In this document: in pieces, positions 1-7,455 of the stretch | Layout of the letters: each line of letters starts with the position of its first letter | How positions within the stretch are numbered: the stretch's first letter is position 1 | Assembly (NCBI GenBank): GCA_000753945.1 | Contig: JQOA01000236.1 | Location: 1 to 20,352, forward strand | Reading direction: 5' to 3' | Length of the DNA: 20,352 bases | Origin: Smithella sp. D17 | Lineage (GTDB): Bacteria; Desulfobacterota; Syntrophia; Syntrophales; Smithellaceae | Notes under the pieces: model-generated | Database searches by the model: none | What the model saw: the letters and a program-made list of their open reading frames with translations, nothing else | What the model was told of the DNA's origin: nothing | Made by a program: the position numbers and the translations under genes

Positions 1-2
1 AT

Positions 3-542
3 GACACGTATTTATTTGATCAAAACGCATGTACCTCGCCACATTTAGTAGTCTGGCTGGGTACAAAAGAAATTGTTTATAAGGCAAAAAAAGTTTTTTG
101 GAATAAATTATATAATATTGTAAAACAAAAATATGGCCCTATACAACCAATTATCGTAGTTAATAAACTTACGGCTCTTTATAATCAAGCTGTAAACTCT
201 GACGGTGTTCATAAAACCACCTCTAACGACAATCTTTTGTGGCTTGTTGATATTGATATATTATCTCCTCAAATAGAAGACTTTCGCTGTTCGAGTGGAT
301 ATTTTTCGGAATATCATGCGAACTCGTTATTGGAAGTAGCTACCATAATCAATCGTAAATATCAAACTTTGGCTTATTATGGTTTCAATAAAATGGAACT
401 ATCAAATTTTGTTAAAAACAACAATCTGCCTGGAATTGACCGAATCGTCCCCATTGGAAGAACAACAGATTTTTCTGTTATCTGGGATGGTTTTGATTTA
501 ATCAGAACATTGACTAGGTGTTGCAACATAATTGCGAAATAA
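3..542 (+). CDS. LuxC-family fatty acyl-CoA reductase, C-terminal part (5' end outside window)
   Basis: The frame is open from the left edge to a TAA at 540-542, giving about 179 codons with no need for an internal start. Near the beginning it reads FDQNACTSPHLVVWLG, the hallmark block of the LuxC/acyl-CoA reductase family, whose Cys is probably the acyl-accepting residue. Near the end it reads GIDRIVPIGRTTDFSVIWDG followed by DLIRTLTR, the conserved family C-terminus. Family members reduce activated long-chain acyl groups to aldehydes with NADPH; in luminous bacteria the acyl group comes from LuxE/LuxD. Outside lux operons such genes often sit in cell-surface glycan or lipid clusters, which fits the neighbours here. 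Family assignment is strong; the substrate is unknown. The N-terminal half and any LuxE partner would lie to the left of the window. Confidence 0.88.
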   Translation, partial: DTYLFDQNACTSPHLVVWLGTKEIVYKAKKVFWNKLYNIVKQKYGPIQPIIVVNKLTALYNQAVNSDGVHKTTSNDNLLWLVDIDILSPQIEDFRCSSGYFSEYHANSLLEVATIINRKYQTLAYYGFNKMELSNFVKNNNLPGIDRIVPIGRTTDFSVIWDGFDLIRTLTRCCNIIAK

Positions 543-579
543 TAAGCAAGTTAAGGAAAGTTGGAAAAAAGGTTTGATT

Positions 580-1557
580 GTGAGAAGTTCTCGTCTTATG
601 AAACATCTTTCGCAGAAGATCAAGTATAAAAAACTTTTAAGCATGACCGTAAGTGCAGTCATCTTTTTCCTTTGTGCATATTATGTCGTCAACAATTTCC
701 AATGGCGGGCTATTTTCCCACTTCTGTCACAGGTGGATTTGAAATGGTTCCTGGGCGCCGGTGCTGGATCTATTTTGTTTTATTGGTTGATTCGAACAGC
801 ACGCTGGTTTGTTTTGTTGAAAGCCGCTGATATTCATATTGATTTTTACCGTCTTTATCTGGTGGGGGTTATATCAATGGCCTTTGCCATTGTTACACCT
901 TTTCAGTCCGGTGAGGCCGTAAAGGTTGAATTGTTGAAAAAGGTTGGCGCCTTGGACAGAATTCCCGGTTACGGTATCTTTATGACAGAGAGAATTCTGG
1001 ATTTAATTATAGTTTTGCTGATGGCATTAATTTGTTTGTTATTCGGTGTTGTAAAATATCTGGACAGGTGGACAATGTTTGCCGCGGTAGCGCTGATTTT
1101 GATTTGTATTACTGTTTTTTTTCTGATAATCCGGCGGACATCACCGGGCAACGCCGTGGGACGTTTTTTTCAACCATTTAATCAATGCGTAAAAAACGGT
1201 AGGGTTCTGACAATAGTGGTTTCCCTGACAATCGCGAGTTGGTTTATTATTATTCTCGGTTGGTACGCTAGTTTGCGCAGTATTGCCATTTCAATTAATT
1301 TTCCGGAAATGGTCGCGCTGACTACCATTACCACCTTGATCAGCATTTTGAGTTTGATCCCCGGCGCTCTTGGCATAAGTGAGGTCAGTATTTCCTCTTT
1401 TCTTGTTTATTTCCAGCAGGATATTCCTCTTGCTCAGACGGGTGCTTTGATAATTAGGCTTTATGGTGTTATGGCTTTAATCTTAGGATTTATTCACCTT
1501 CTCCCATTTTGGAAGTTGATCCGTGCCGGGAAACAAATGCCTGCTAACGTTGATTGA
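580..1557 (+). CDS. Flippase-like polytopic membrane protein (lysylphosphatidylglycerol synthase TM / AglD family)
   Basis: About 325 residues with some seven or eight hydrophobic segments. Two blocks identify the family: TPFQSGEAVKVELLKK followed by MTERILDLI, and LSLIPGALGISEVSISSFLVYF, both typical of the UPF0104/MprF transmembrane family. Members are integral inner-membrane proteins proposed to flip or modify lipid-linked substrates; none of the soluble MprF aminoacyl-transferase domain is present. I prefer the GTG at 580 because AAGG at 569-572 lies 7 nt upstream. The same frame extends to a TTG at 532 that overlaps the upstream gene, and an ATG at 598 is also possible. It lies 37 bp after the LuxC-like gene, so the two are probably cotranscribed. 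A role in moving a lipid-linked sugar or modified lipid is inference from context. Confidence 0.8.
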   Translation: MRSSRLMKHLSQKIKYKKLLSMTVSAVIFFLCAYYVVNNFQWRAIFPLLSQVDLKWFLGAGAGSILFYWLIRTARWFVLLKAADIHIDFYRLYLVGVISMAFAIVTPFQSGEAVKVELLKKVGALDRIPGYGIFMTERILDLIIVLLMALICLLFGVVKYLDRWTMFAAVALILICITVFFLIIRRTSPGNAVGRFFQPFNQCVKNGRVLTIVVSLTIASWFIIILGWYASLRSIAISINFPEMVALTTITTLISILSLIPGALGISEVSISSFLVYFQQDIPLAQTGALIIRLYGVMALILGFIHLLPFWKLIRAGKQMPANVD

Positions 1558-1602
1558 TAAAATGTATAGAATATGAAATTTTGTTAATAATAAGGTTTAT
1601 TG

Positions 1603-2478
1603 ATGAAGGTATGCCCCGGTTGTAACAGTGAATTGCTTAATGATTCATCATGCGGATGTTGTGGCTTTACCGCGAAAATGATTGATGGATTCTTAGCATT
1701 TGCTCCTGGACTTGCCACGAATAACGATAATTTTGACGCTACCGCTCACGCGAGGTTATTTCAACAGGAAAGCAACTGCTTTTGGTTTCCGGAACGAAAT
1801 AAATTGATAATCTGGGCAATGAACAAATATTTTTCCAACACGGAATCGTTGTTGGAGATAGGCTGTGGAACGGGTTACGTTCTTAACGGATTGTCTTCAG
1901 CCTTTCCCGAAAAGAAGTATACCGGAGCCGATATATTTACAAGCGGTCTTAAATTTGCAGCCTCAAGAGTGCCGCAGGCAAATTTTATACAAATGGATGC
2001 GCGCCACATCCCCTTCAATAATGAATTCGATGTAGTTGGTGCCTTCGATATGATCGAGCATGTAGAAGAAGATGAGCAGGTGCTAAGCCAGATGTATAAG
2101 GCCGTGCGGCATGGAGGAGGAATAATAGCCACAGTACCCCAGCATAAGTGGTTATGGAGTGCGGTAGATGATTACGGATTTCATAAAAGAAGATATACCC
2201 GTGCTATGTTTGGCGAAAAAATAACAAAGAGTGGATTTGAAGTTGTTAAGATCACATCATTCATGAGCTTTTTGTTACCGATTATTGTCTTACGGAGGGG
2301 GCGTTACCTGTTTTACTCAAAGGAAACAATAGAAGAAACTACCAAGGAAGAGATAAAGATCAATCCTGTTTTGAATTATTTATTTAGCTTAATATGTATG
2401 GTTGAGACGCGAATGATTAAAGCGGGAGTTCCTTTTCCCGCCGGTGGTTCGCTATTATGTATAGCAAAGAAAAGGTAG
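1603..2478 (+). CDS. Class I SAM-dependent methyltransferase with N-terminal Cys4 zinc knuckle
   Basis: The 291-residue protein begins with CPGC at residues 4-7 and C17-G-C-C20, a likely zinc ribbon. A Rossmann methyltransferase domain follows: motif I LLEIGCGTGYVLNG near residues 82-95, an acidic residue in YTGADIF that should bind the SAM ribose, FIQMDARHIPF, and FDVVGAFDMIEHVEED (motif IV region). The block WLWSAVDDYGFHKRRYTR is common in methyltransferases of surface polysaccharide clusters. The C-terminal 80 residues contain hydrophobic stretches that could touch the membrane. ATG 1603 is chosen over the adjacent in-frame TTG at 1600; TAAGG at 1591-1595 is well placed. Its end overlaps the longest frame of the next gene, but not that gene's preferred start. 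The acceptor (sugar or lipid) cannot be told from sequence. Confidence 0.85.
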   Translation: MKVCPGCNSELLNDSSCGCCGFTAKMIDGFLAFAPGLATNNDNFDATAHARLFQQESNCFWFPERNKLIIWAMNKYFSNTESLLEIGCGTGYVLNGLSSAFPEKKYTGADIFTSGLKFAASRVPQANFIQMDARHIPFNNEFDVVGAFDMIEHVEEDEQVLSQMYKAVRHGGGIIATVPQHKWLWSAVDDYGFHKRRYTRAMFGEKITKSGFEVVKITSFMSFLLPIIVLRRGRYLFYSKETIEETTKEEIKINPVLNYLFSLICMVETRMIKAGVPFPAGGSLLCIAKKR

Positions 2479-2483
2479 GATAT

Positions 2484-3635
2484 ATGAAGAATAAAATAAA
2501 GATTCCCTTCAATAAGCCATTTATTGCCGGCAAAGAACTCTTCTACATTGCCCAGGCAGTTATTGAAAATCACCATACCGCCGGTGATGGTCCCTTCACG
2601 AAAAAATGCCAGGCATGGCTGGAGGAACACCTGGGATGCCGTAAAGTGTTACTGACACATTCCTGCACGGCGGCTTTGGAAATGGCGGCAATTTTGGCGA
2701 ATATACAGCCCGGTGATGAAATTATCATGCCTTCATATACATTTGTTTCAACGGCCAACGCTTTTGCGTTACGGGGAGGAGTACCGGTGTTTATAGATAT
2801 TCGCCCCGACACTCTTAACATCAATGAAAATCTAATTGAAAAAGCCATCACGCCTCACACTAAAGCCATCCTGCCGGTTCATTACGCCGGTGTCTCCTGT
2901 GAAATGGATGCTATCATGGATATAGCAATGAGACATAATCTTTTTGTGATTGAAGATGCCGCGCAAGGCATCATGTCCACCTACAAAGGAAATCAACTGG
3001 GAACAATTGGACATTTCGGTGCTTGTTCATTTCATGAAACGAAAAACATCATTTCGGGAGAGGGTGGAGCGCTGCTTATTAATGACGACAAATTTATTGA
3101 GCGAGCCGAAATTATACGCGAAAAAGGGACCAATCGCAGTCAATTCTTTCGCGGACAAGTAGACAAATACACATGGGTTGATATCGGATCTTCATATCTT
3201 CCCAGTGATATTATCGCCGCATTTCTCTATGCCCAGATGGAAAACGCCGATCAGATTATAGCCAAACGGAATTCGATTTATGATCTTTATATGAAAGGCT
3301 TGCAGCCACTGGCTGATAAAGGCTGCCTCCAACTTCCGTTCATTCTTGATGATTGTTGCAGCAATGGTCACATGTTCTATATCATAACCCGATCTTTGGA
3401 AGAGAGAACGAAACTTACTGAATTCTTAAAGGAACGCGGTATTATGGCTGTGTTTCATTATGTGCCCCTCCACAGTTCCCCTGCGGGAAAGTTGCACGGT
3501 CGTGCATATAGAACTCTGGATGTTACCAAAAAAGTAAGCGACTGCCTGTTGCGCCTGCCGCTTTACTATGAAATGACGAATAACGATGTACATTCTGTAA
3601 CAAAGTCTATCAGGGATTTTTATAAAAATTATTGA
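2484..3635 (+). CDS. wecE: dTDP-4-amino-4,6-dideoxygalactose transaminase (WecE/RffA type)
   Basis: The 383-residue protein is a DegT/DnrJ/EryC1/StrS aminotransferase. From memory it matches E. coli WecE over its whole length, with long near-identical runs such as PSYTFVSTANAF, PVHYAG, IEDAAQG, EKGTNRSQFFRGQVDKYTW and GSSYL. The PLP-binding lysine is K187 in SFHETKN. WecE transfers an amino group from glutamate to dTDP-4-keto-6-deoxyglucose, giving dTDP-Fuc4N for enterobacterial common antigen or O-antigen. ATG 2484 follows AGGTAGGA at 2473-2480; an ATG at 2457 inside the preceding gene is less likely. Related sugar transaminases (e.g. FdtB, VioA, DesI types) use other keto-sugars, but the closeness to WecE makes this reading strong. 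The upstream dTDP-glucose enzymes (RmlA/RmlB) are not in the window. Confidence 0.93.
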   Translation: MKNKIKIPFNKPFIAGKELFYIAQAVIENHHTAGDGPFTKKCQAWLEEHLGCRKVLLTHSCTAALEMAAILANIQPGDEIIMPSYTFVSTANAFALRGGVPVFIDIRPDTLNINENLIEKAITPHTKAILPVHYAGVSCEMDAIMDIAMRHNLFVIEDAAQGIMSTYKGNQLGTIGHFGACSFHETKNIISGEGGALLINDDKFIERAEIIREKGTNRSQFFRGQVDKYTWVDIGSSYLPSDIIAAFLYAQMENADQIIAKRNSIYDLYMKGLQPLADKGCLQLPFILDDCCSNGHMFYIITRSLEERTKLTEFLKERGIMAVFHYVPLHSSPAGKLHGRAYRTLDVTKKVSDCLLRLPLYYEMTNNDVHSVTKSIRDFYKNY

Positions 3636-3739
3636 GTTTAGTGCCTTCGGCAGGAGAGTGAAGCTTAAGTTACATAATTAATCATGCCAAACGCACTAAC
3701 ACTTTTATATCTATTCATTAATAAAAAAGGGGGATTTTA

Positions 3740-5719
3740 ATGAGCGAAAGTAAAGAAGACACAGACATAACCATTCAATCAGTCACTGACCAGGTTAATA
3801 CTCGCAACAATCTTTCCTCAATAATGCCTACGTTCTCTGCCTTCTCGGAAAAACTGGCTTCTTCCCGCTATCTGAAATGGGCAATAATAGCACTTCTACC
3901 CGCTTTGATTCTGCTGAGAAATCCCGTGGAACAATTAGATACCGACCTATGGTGGCAAATGGCGCTTGGTAAATATTATATTACTCACCATACCCTTATT
4001 GCGGATCATTCGATCTTTTCCTGGACGCCGACAGACCCGACCTGGATTTATAACACTTGTCTGGGAAGTATCGTTTTTTATCTGGGTTACAGCCTCATGG
4101 GAGGGTTTGGCTTATGGATCATTCAGTGGCTCATATTCATTGGCGTTTTTGTTTCATTTTATCTTTTTCTCCGCCTGATTGGTCAGAGACTCGATATAAC
4201 AAGCGTTACCATCATTGCCGCGATTGGTATGGTCTGCTCCCTCGCCTGCAGCATGTACAAGCCCGAATTATTTTCAGCCCTTTTGTTTTGCTGGACGGTA
4301 TTTATCTTTTTTTATGTCAAGTTGACCCGCCAAACACTTACTTTTTATATTTATCCCTTACTTTTTGCCCTCTGGGTCAATTTACACGGTGCCTTCATCT
4401 TCGGGCTCATTTTTCTAGTTCTTGTCTTTACAGGTGAACTTTTAAACAGAATTTTCTTTTCCAAAGAATCATTTACCACCAAAGATTTGACCCATCTGGG
4501 AATCGTGTGTGTTCTTTCTTTTGCCGCCACTGTGCTGAATCCTTATGGCATTGATTATCTGTCGAGCACTTATAATGGACTGACTTCCGATGCTTATATG
4601 AGCCTAATCAACAAATATATCCTGGCCTATTTAAGTCTTTGGCCATATTTGAAGGATATCAATGTTTCCTCTTTCAGATTGGGACAAACTGCCTGGATCA
4701 TGACCATAATGATGTTTTTTTTGGGCTGCCTTTTCCTCTATGAATTAATCAAAAAGAGATCCTGCGATTTTGCATTGCTTTTCGTCAATGTCGCCTTATA
4801 CTGGAAAGGCATGGAAACAAGCCGGGCATCTTACTTCTTTCCTCTCGCCTTTTTTTTCTCATTCTTTTACCTGCTTCATCGGTTAAAATTAAAAAACGTT
4901 CTCGGCAAGGCAACCATCCTATCGTTGCTTGTTTTCTTTTTCTTTTTTGCAAGCACCTCTTATTTAACTGTCAGATACGGTGCTGGAAGCAAATGGTTCG
5001 GCATGGGCATTGATAGCTTTGTCCCTGTAAAGGAAGTGGCTTTCCTGAAAAAATATCATCCGGAAGGACCGATCTTTAATGATTATGTTATCGGTGGTTA
5101 CCTGATGTGGGATCTCTATCCTGACTACAAGGTTTTTATAGATCCCCGTTGCAGCCCATTCAGGAAACAGACGTTCCCCGACTACATGGCCTTTACCAAC
5201 GTCCGTGTAACCGGCAAAGATATTCAGCGTTTCAGAGAAAAGTATCCGTTCAAGATTGCGATACTCCATTATCGGCAACTCATTTTGATCTATGATTTCC
5301 TGCAAGCGGGAGGAGAGTGGAGACTTTTGTACTTTGGCCAGAACGCTGCTATCCTGATGCATAAATCATTACTTCCCACCATCTCGCCGGAAATGGGCTC
5401 TGTTGATCTTAGTCCTGTACGCTTCAGGAAGGTTACAAATCCACAAGTTCTTCTTAATATTTTTCATTTTTATATTAATGTGAACCCTAACGCCGCTCGA
5501 TTTATCTACGATATCTATAAAATTAACGTCAGCGATTATTACAAATTTAAAGAAGAGCACCTGCAAGGAATGGATCTTGCGATTCGTTTGAAGGAGAGTG
5601 AAGCTAAAGCCAGGAAAAAAGGTCCTACATTAGTGACTCCCCTGTCCGGCGCCGGGCTTGGCAAAGGTAATGCGGCGTCTGTGCGAAACGATTTTTCAAA
5701 ACCCTTGCCGACATTATAA
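3740..5719 (+). CDS. Large polytopic membrane protein, GT-C glycosyltransferase-like, function unknown
   Basis: The 659-residue protein starts at an ATG 6 nt after AAGGGGG (3727-3733). A charged N-terminal tail of about 50 residues is followed by roughly ten transmembrane segments to about residue 420. A soluble, probably periplasmic, C-terminal part follows. Just after the first membrane segment comes QLDTDLWWQMALGKYY, an acidic residue plus paired tryptophans in a first extracytoplasmic loop, as in GT-C enzymes such as the GT39/ArnT families. The later block NDYVIGGYLMWDLYPDYKVF plus IDPR resembles conserved blocks in uncharacterised bacterial membrane proteins of that type. GT-C enzymes transfer sugars from polyprenyl-phosphate donors on the outer face of the membrane. 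It lies between wecE and the wecD-like gene, so a role in the same glycan is likely. Activity is inferred and the exact family is not recognised. Confidence 0.62.
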   Translation: MSESKEDTDITIQSVTDQVNTRNNLSSIMPTFSAFSEKLASSRYLKWAIIALLPALILLRNPVEQLDTDLWWQMALGKYYITHHTLIADHSIFSWTPTDPTWIYNTCLGSIVFYLGYSLMGGFGLWIIQWLIFIGVFVSFYLFLRLIGQRLDITSVTIIAAIGMVCSLACSMYKPELFSALLFCWTVFIFFYVKLTRQTLTFYIYPLLFALWVNLHGAFIFGLIFLVLVFTGELLNRIFFSKESFTTKDLTHLGIVCVLSFAATVLNPYGIDYLSSTYNGLTSDAYMSLINKYILAYLSLWPYLKDINVSSFRLGQTAWIMTIMMFFLGCLFLYELIKKRSCDFALLFVNVALYWKGMETSRASYFFPLAFFFSFFYLLHRLKLKNVLGKATILSLLVFFFFFASTSYLTVRYGAGSKWFGMGIDSFVPVKEVAFLKKYHPEGPIFNDYVIGGYLMWDLYPDYKVFIDPRCSPFRKQTFPDYMAFTNVRVTGKDIQRFREKYPFKIAILHYRQLILIYDFLQAGGEWRLLYFGQNAAILMHKSLLPTISPEMGSVDLSPVRFRKVTNPQVLLNIFHFYINVNPNAARFIYDIYKINVSDYYKFKEEHLQGMDLAIRLKESEAKARKKGPTLVTPLSGAGLGKGNAASVRNDFSKPLPTL

Positions 5720-5851
5720 TTTTTTTAAGTTGAAATTAATGATTAGTTGTGCAAATCTTCGCCGTGTAAACTTGGAATGCATACATTTCCGGAACATAGA
5801 GAAACAGCCAAGAACCGGTCATGTTATAAAATTACTGAATAGGGAGAATTA

Positions 5852-6592
5852 ATGAGTTCCGCCTCGTCTAACGTATTTCTTTCAGATATCGATAAGGAGC
5901 GGTTTGGTATTCAAACCGCAAGAGTTGTTGGGGTGACCATAGAAAGTTTACCCTCGATACTGGAATTTTGTAGAAAGGAACAGGTAAAATTACTTATTGC
6001 CCGTTGCAGCATGTCCGATCTGAAGATAGCCCAAACCATGGAAAAAAAAGGCTTCTTGCTGATGGATACCCTTGTTTATTATACACTTGACCTTACGAAA
6101 CGAAAGATCCCCTCTGATAATGGCACGGCACATTTCAGACCTATCCGTGCCGGTGAAGAAGAAGAGATGGTTTCTGTTGCCACAGAATCATTTCGTGGTT
6201 ATTTTGGACACTATCATGCTGATCCAAGGCTGGATAATAATAAATGTGACGAGGTATACGTTGACTGGGCAAGAAAAGCCTGTGCTTCCCGAGGCTCTGA
6301 TGAAAATTTTCTGGTAGCTGAAATAGAGGGCCGAATAGTGGCATTTGGTGTTTTCAGGATTAATAGTCCCGATGAGGGCGAATTGTTTTTGGGAGGTATA
6401 CATCCCGACTTTCAGGGACAGGGCATCTACCTTTCTTTTTTGTGCAGAGCAATGGAGTGGTGCTTATCAAAAAATACCAGGAGGATAGTTATCTCTACCC
6501 AACTTAATAATATCGCCGTACAAAAAGTTTTGACGAGATTCGGATTCGAAATCTCCAGAGGGTATTACACTTACCACAAATGGTTTGATTAA
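5852..6592 (+). CDS. GNAT acetyltransferase, WecD-like (probable dTDP-Fuc4N N-acetyltransferase)
   Basis: The 246-residue protein has a C-terminal GNAT fold: the acetyl-CoA loop FQGQGIYLSFL near residues 187-197, then NIAVQKVLTRFGFE. The N-terminal half has the layout I recall for E. coli WecD/RffC: an opening DIDKERFGIQTARV, then RCSMSDLKIAQTMEKKGFLL, then YYTLDLTKR, then FRGYFGHYHADPRL ahead of a YVDWARKA helix. WecD acetylates dTDP-Fuc4N, the WecE product, to dTDP-Fuc4NAc. The nearby wecE supports the same role. E. coli WecD is about 224 residues, so this one is slightly longer. ATG 5852 follows AGGGAG at 5841-5846. A 132-bp gap separates it from the preceding gene, so it may have its own promoter, though I saw no convincing one. 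Confidence 0.7.
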   Translation: MSSASSNVFLSDIDKERFGIQTARVVGVTIESLPSILEFCRKEQVKLLIARCSMSDLKIAQTMEKKGFLLMDTLVYYTLDLTKRKIPSDNGTAHFRPIRAGEEEEMVSVATESFRGYFGHYHADPRLDNNKCDEVYVDWARKACASRGSDENFLVAEIEGRIVAFGVFRINSPDEGELFLGGIHPDFQGQGIYLSFLCRAMEWCLSKNTRRIVISTQLNNIAVQKVLTRFGFEISRGYYTYHKWFD

Positions 6593-6604
6593 ACCGCCAC
6601 AAGA

Positions 6605-6630
6605 GCCCAAGATTATAACAAATCATGGGC
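6605..6630. terminator. Hairpin between convergent genes, possible bidirectional terminator
   Basis: The arms GCCCAAGATT and AATCATGGGC pair at 9 of 10 positions (one A/A mismatch) around the 6-nt loop ATAACA. The hairpin sits in the 40-bp gap between the wecD-like stop on + and the permease stop on -. Neither side has a clear T-run, so intrinsic termination would be weak or factor-assisted. The position is the main support. Confidence 0.5.
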
Positions 6631-6632
6631 AG

Positions 6633-7448
6633 TTAAATTATATCTTCATTCCTGAAACGCCAGAACAACAACACACCCAGGATTAAGCAGTAGATAGTGA
6701 CATTTATGAACGGATAAATATATAAAAACCCTTGGGAACCTTCACTGCCGATAAACGAAGATGCAAAATGTTGTGTGCCGGAAATTTTCGGCCATAAATA
6801 ATAAATTATTTCCCAACCTGTCCAGCCTGACTGCATATGAACCAGAGGATGATGGCTCATCGAAAATATCCCGTCAGCCACAAAACTAACAATGGCAATT
6901 CCCATAACACAAAGAAAAGCGGCTATGTCGGGCATCATCAGCGATAAAAGCAGTATGGCAATAACCACAAAGAGCAGATTGAAGGAGCATAGTAACGAAG
7001 CGGCAAGGTAGCCAGGCATGACAACATTCAACTTTATAAAAACAGTCAGAAATATAATGGCGTGGAGAATGAACATGAAGATGGAAGACAGCGCCCACAG
7101 CCCGAGTATTTTTCCTGTAATGTATTGCTTGCGGGTTATCGGCTTGGAAAAAATACACGATTGCATTCCTTCATCCCTGTCACGCTTGAACACGCGCATG
7201 GAAAGCAGCGCCGCTATGAGCATCACGACAACGGCAATAATATGAAAGGTTATTTTCGACACCGTCCCTACGATGGCCTCAGCGTCAAGATCCTGACCGT
7301 TAATCATGTAATTGCCTTGATAACAACCCCGAATAAGAAAAACAAAAATGACAGATATAACAAACATGACGATAAAGCTTCTTTGGCGCACTTCATCGGC
7401 AATGGTATATTTCGCAATATTAATAATGGAAGAAAATGCTTTCGGCAT
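6633..7448 (-). CDS. ABC-2 type transporter permease
   Basis: The 271-residue protein has about six hydrophobic segments (near residues 24-40, 70-83, 113-133, 145-167, 172-188, 248-263). The block MRVFKRDRDEGMQSCIFSKPITRKQYITGK between the second and third is characteristic of ABC-2/NosY/GldF-type permeases, where a cytoplasmic turn before Gly-Lys contacts the ATPase. It lies 7 bp downstream of the ATPase gene, with GAAAGG ahead of its ATG, so the two form one export unit. There is no periplasmic binding protein, as expected for an exporter. The substrate is unknown. ABC-2 systems near glycan genes sometimes export polysaccharide, but this one is transcribed towards the glycan cluster from the opposite strand and resembles generic NosFY-like pairs more than Wzm. 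Confidence 0.85.
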   Translation of the reverse strand: MPKAFSSIINIAKYTIADEVRQRSFIVMFVISVIFVFLIRGCYQGNYMINGQDLDAEAIVGTVSKITFHIIAVVVMLIAALLSMRVFKRDRDEGMQSCIFSKPITRKQYITGKILGLWALSSIFMFILHAIIFLTVFIKLNVVMPGYLAASLLCSFNLLFVVIAILLLSLMMPDIAAFLCVMGIAIVSFVADGIFSMSHHPLVHMQSGWTGWEIIYYLWPKISGTQHFASSFIGSEGSQGFLYIYPFINVTIYCLILGVLLFWRFRNEDII

Positions 7449-7455
7449 TTTTACA

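Noticed and set aside
3636..3739. Terminator in the gap after wecE (TGCC TTC GGCA near 3642-3652)
   Set aside because: The stem is only 4 bp and no T-run follows, so it is too weak to call.
4057..4437. 126-codon frame on the + strand inside the GT-C-like gene
   Set aside because: It is an alternative frame of a clearly coding membrane protein gene with a good start site, and shows no motif.
4964..5362. 132-codon frame on the - strand opposite the GT-C-like gene
   Set aside because: It is antisense to the conserved C-terminal block of the real gene and has no recognisable features.
5720..5851. Small gene or own promoter ahead of the wecD-like gene
   Set aside because: A 64-codon frame at 5658-5852 overlaps the preceding gene and resembles no protein I know. 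TATAAA near 5824 lacks a matching -35.
2484..6592. A complete enterobacterial common antigen operon
   Set aside because: Only WecE and a WecD-like protein are present. WecA, B, C, F, G, Wzx, Wzy and Wzz are not in the window, so only the dTDP-Fuc4NAc branch is supported.
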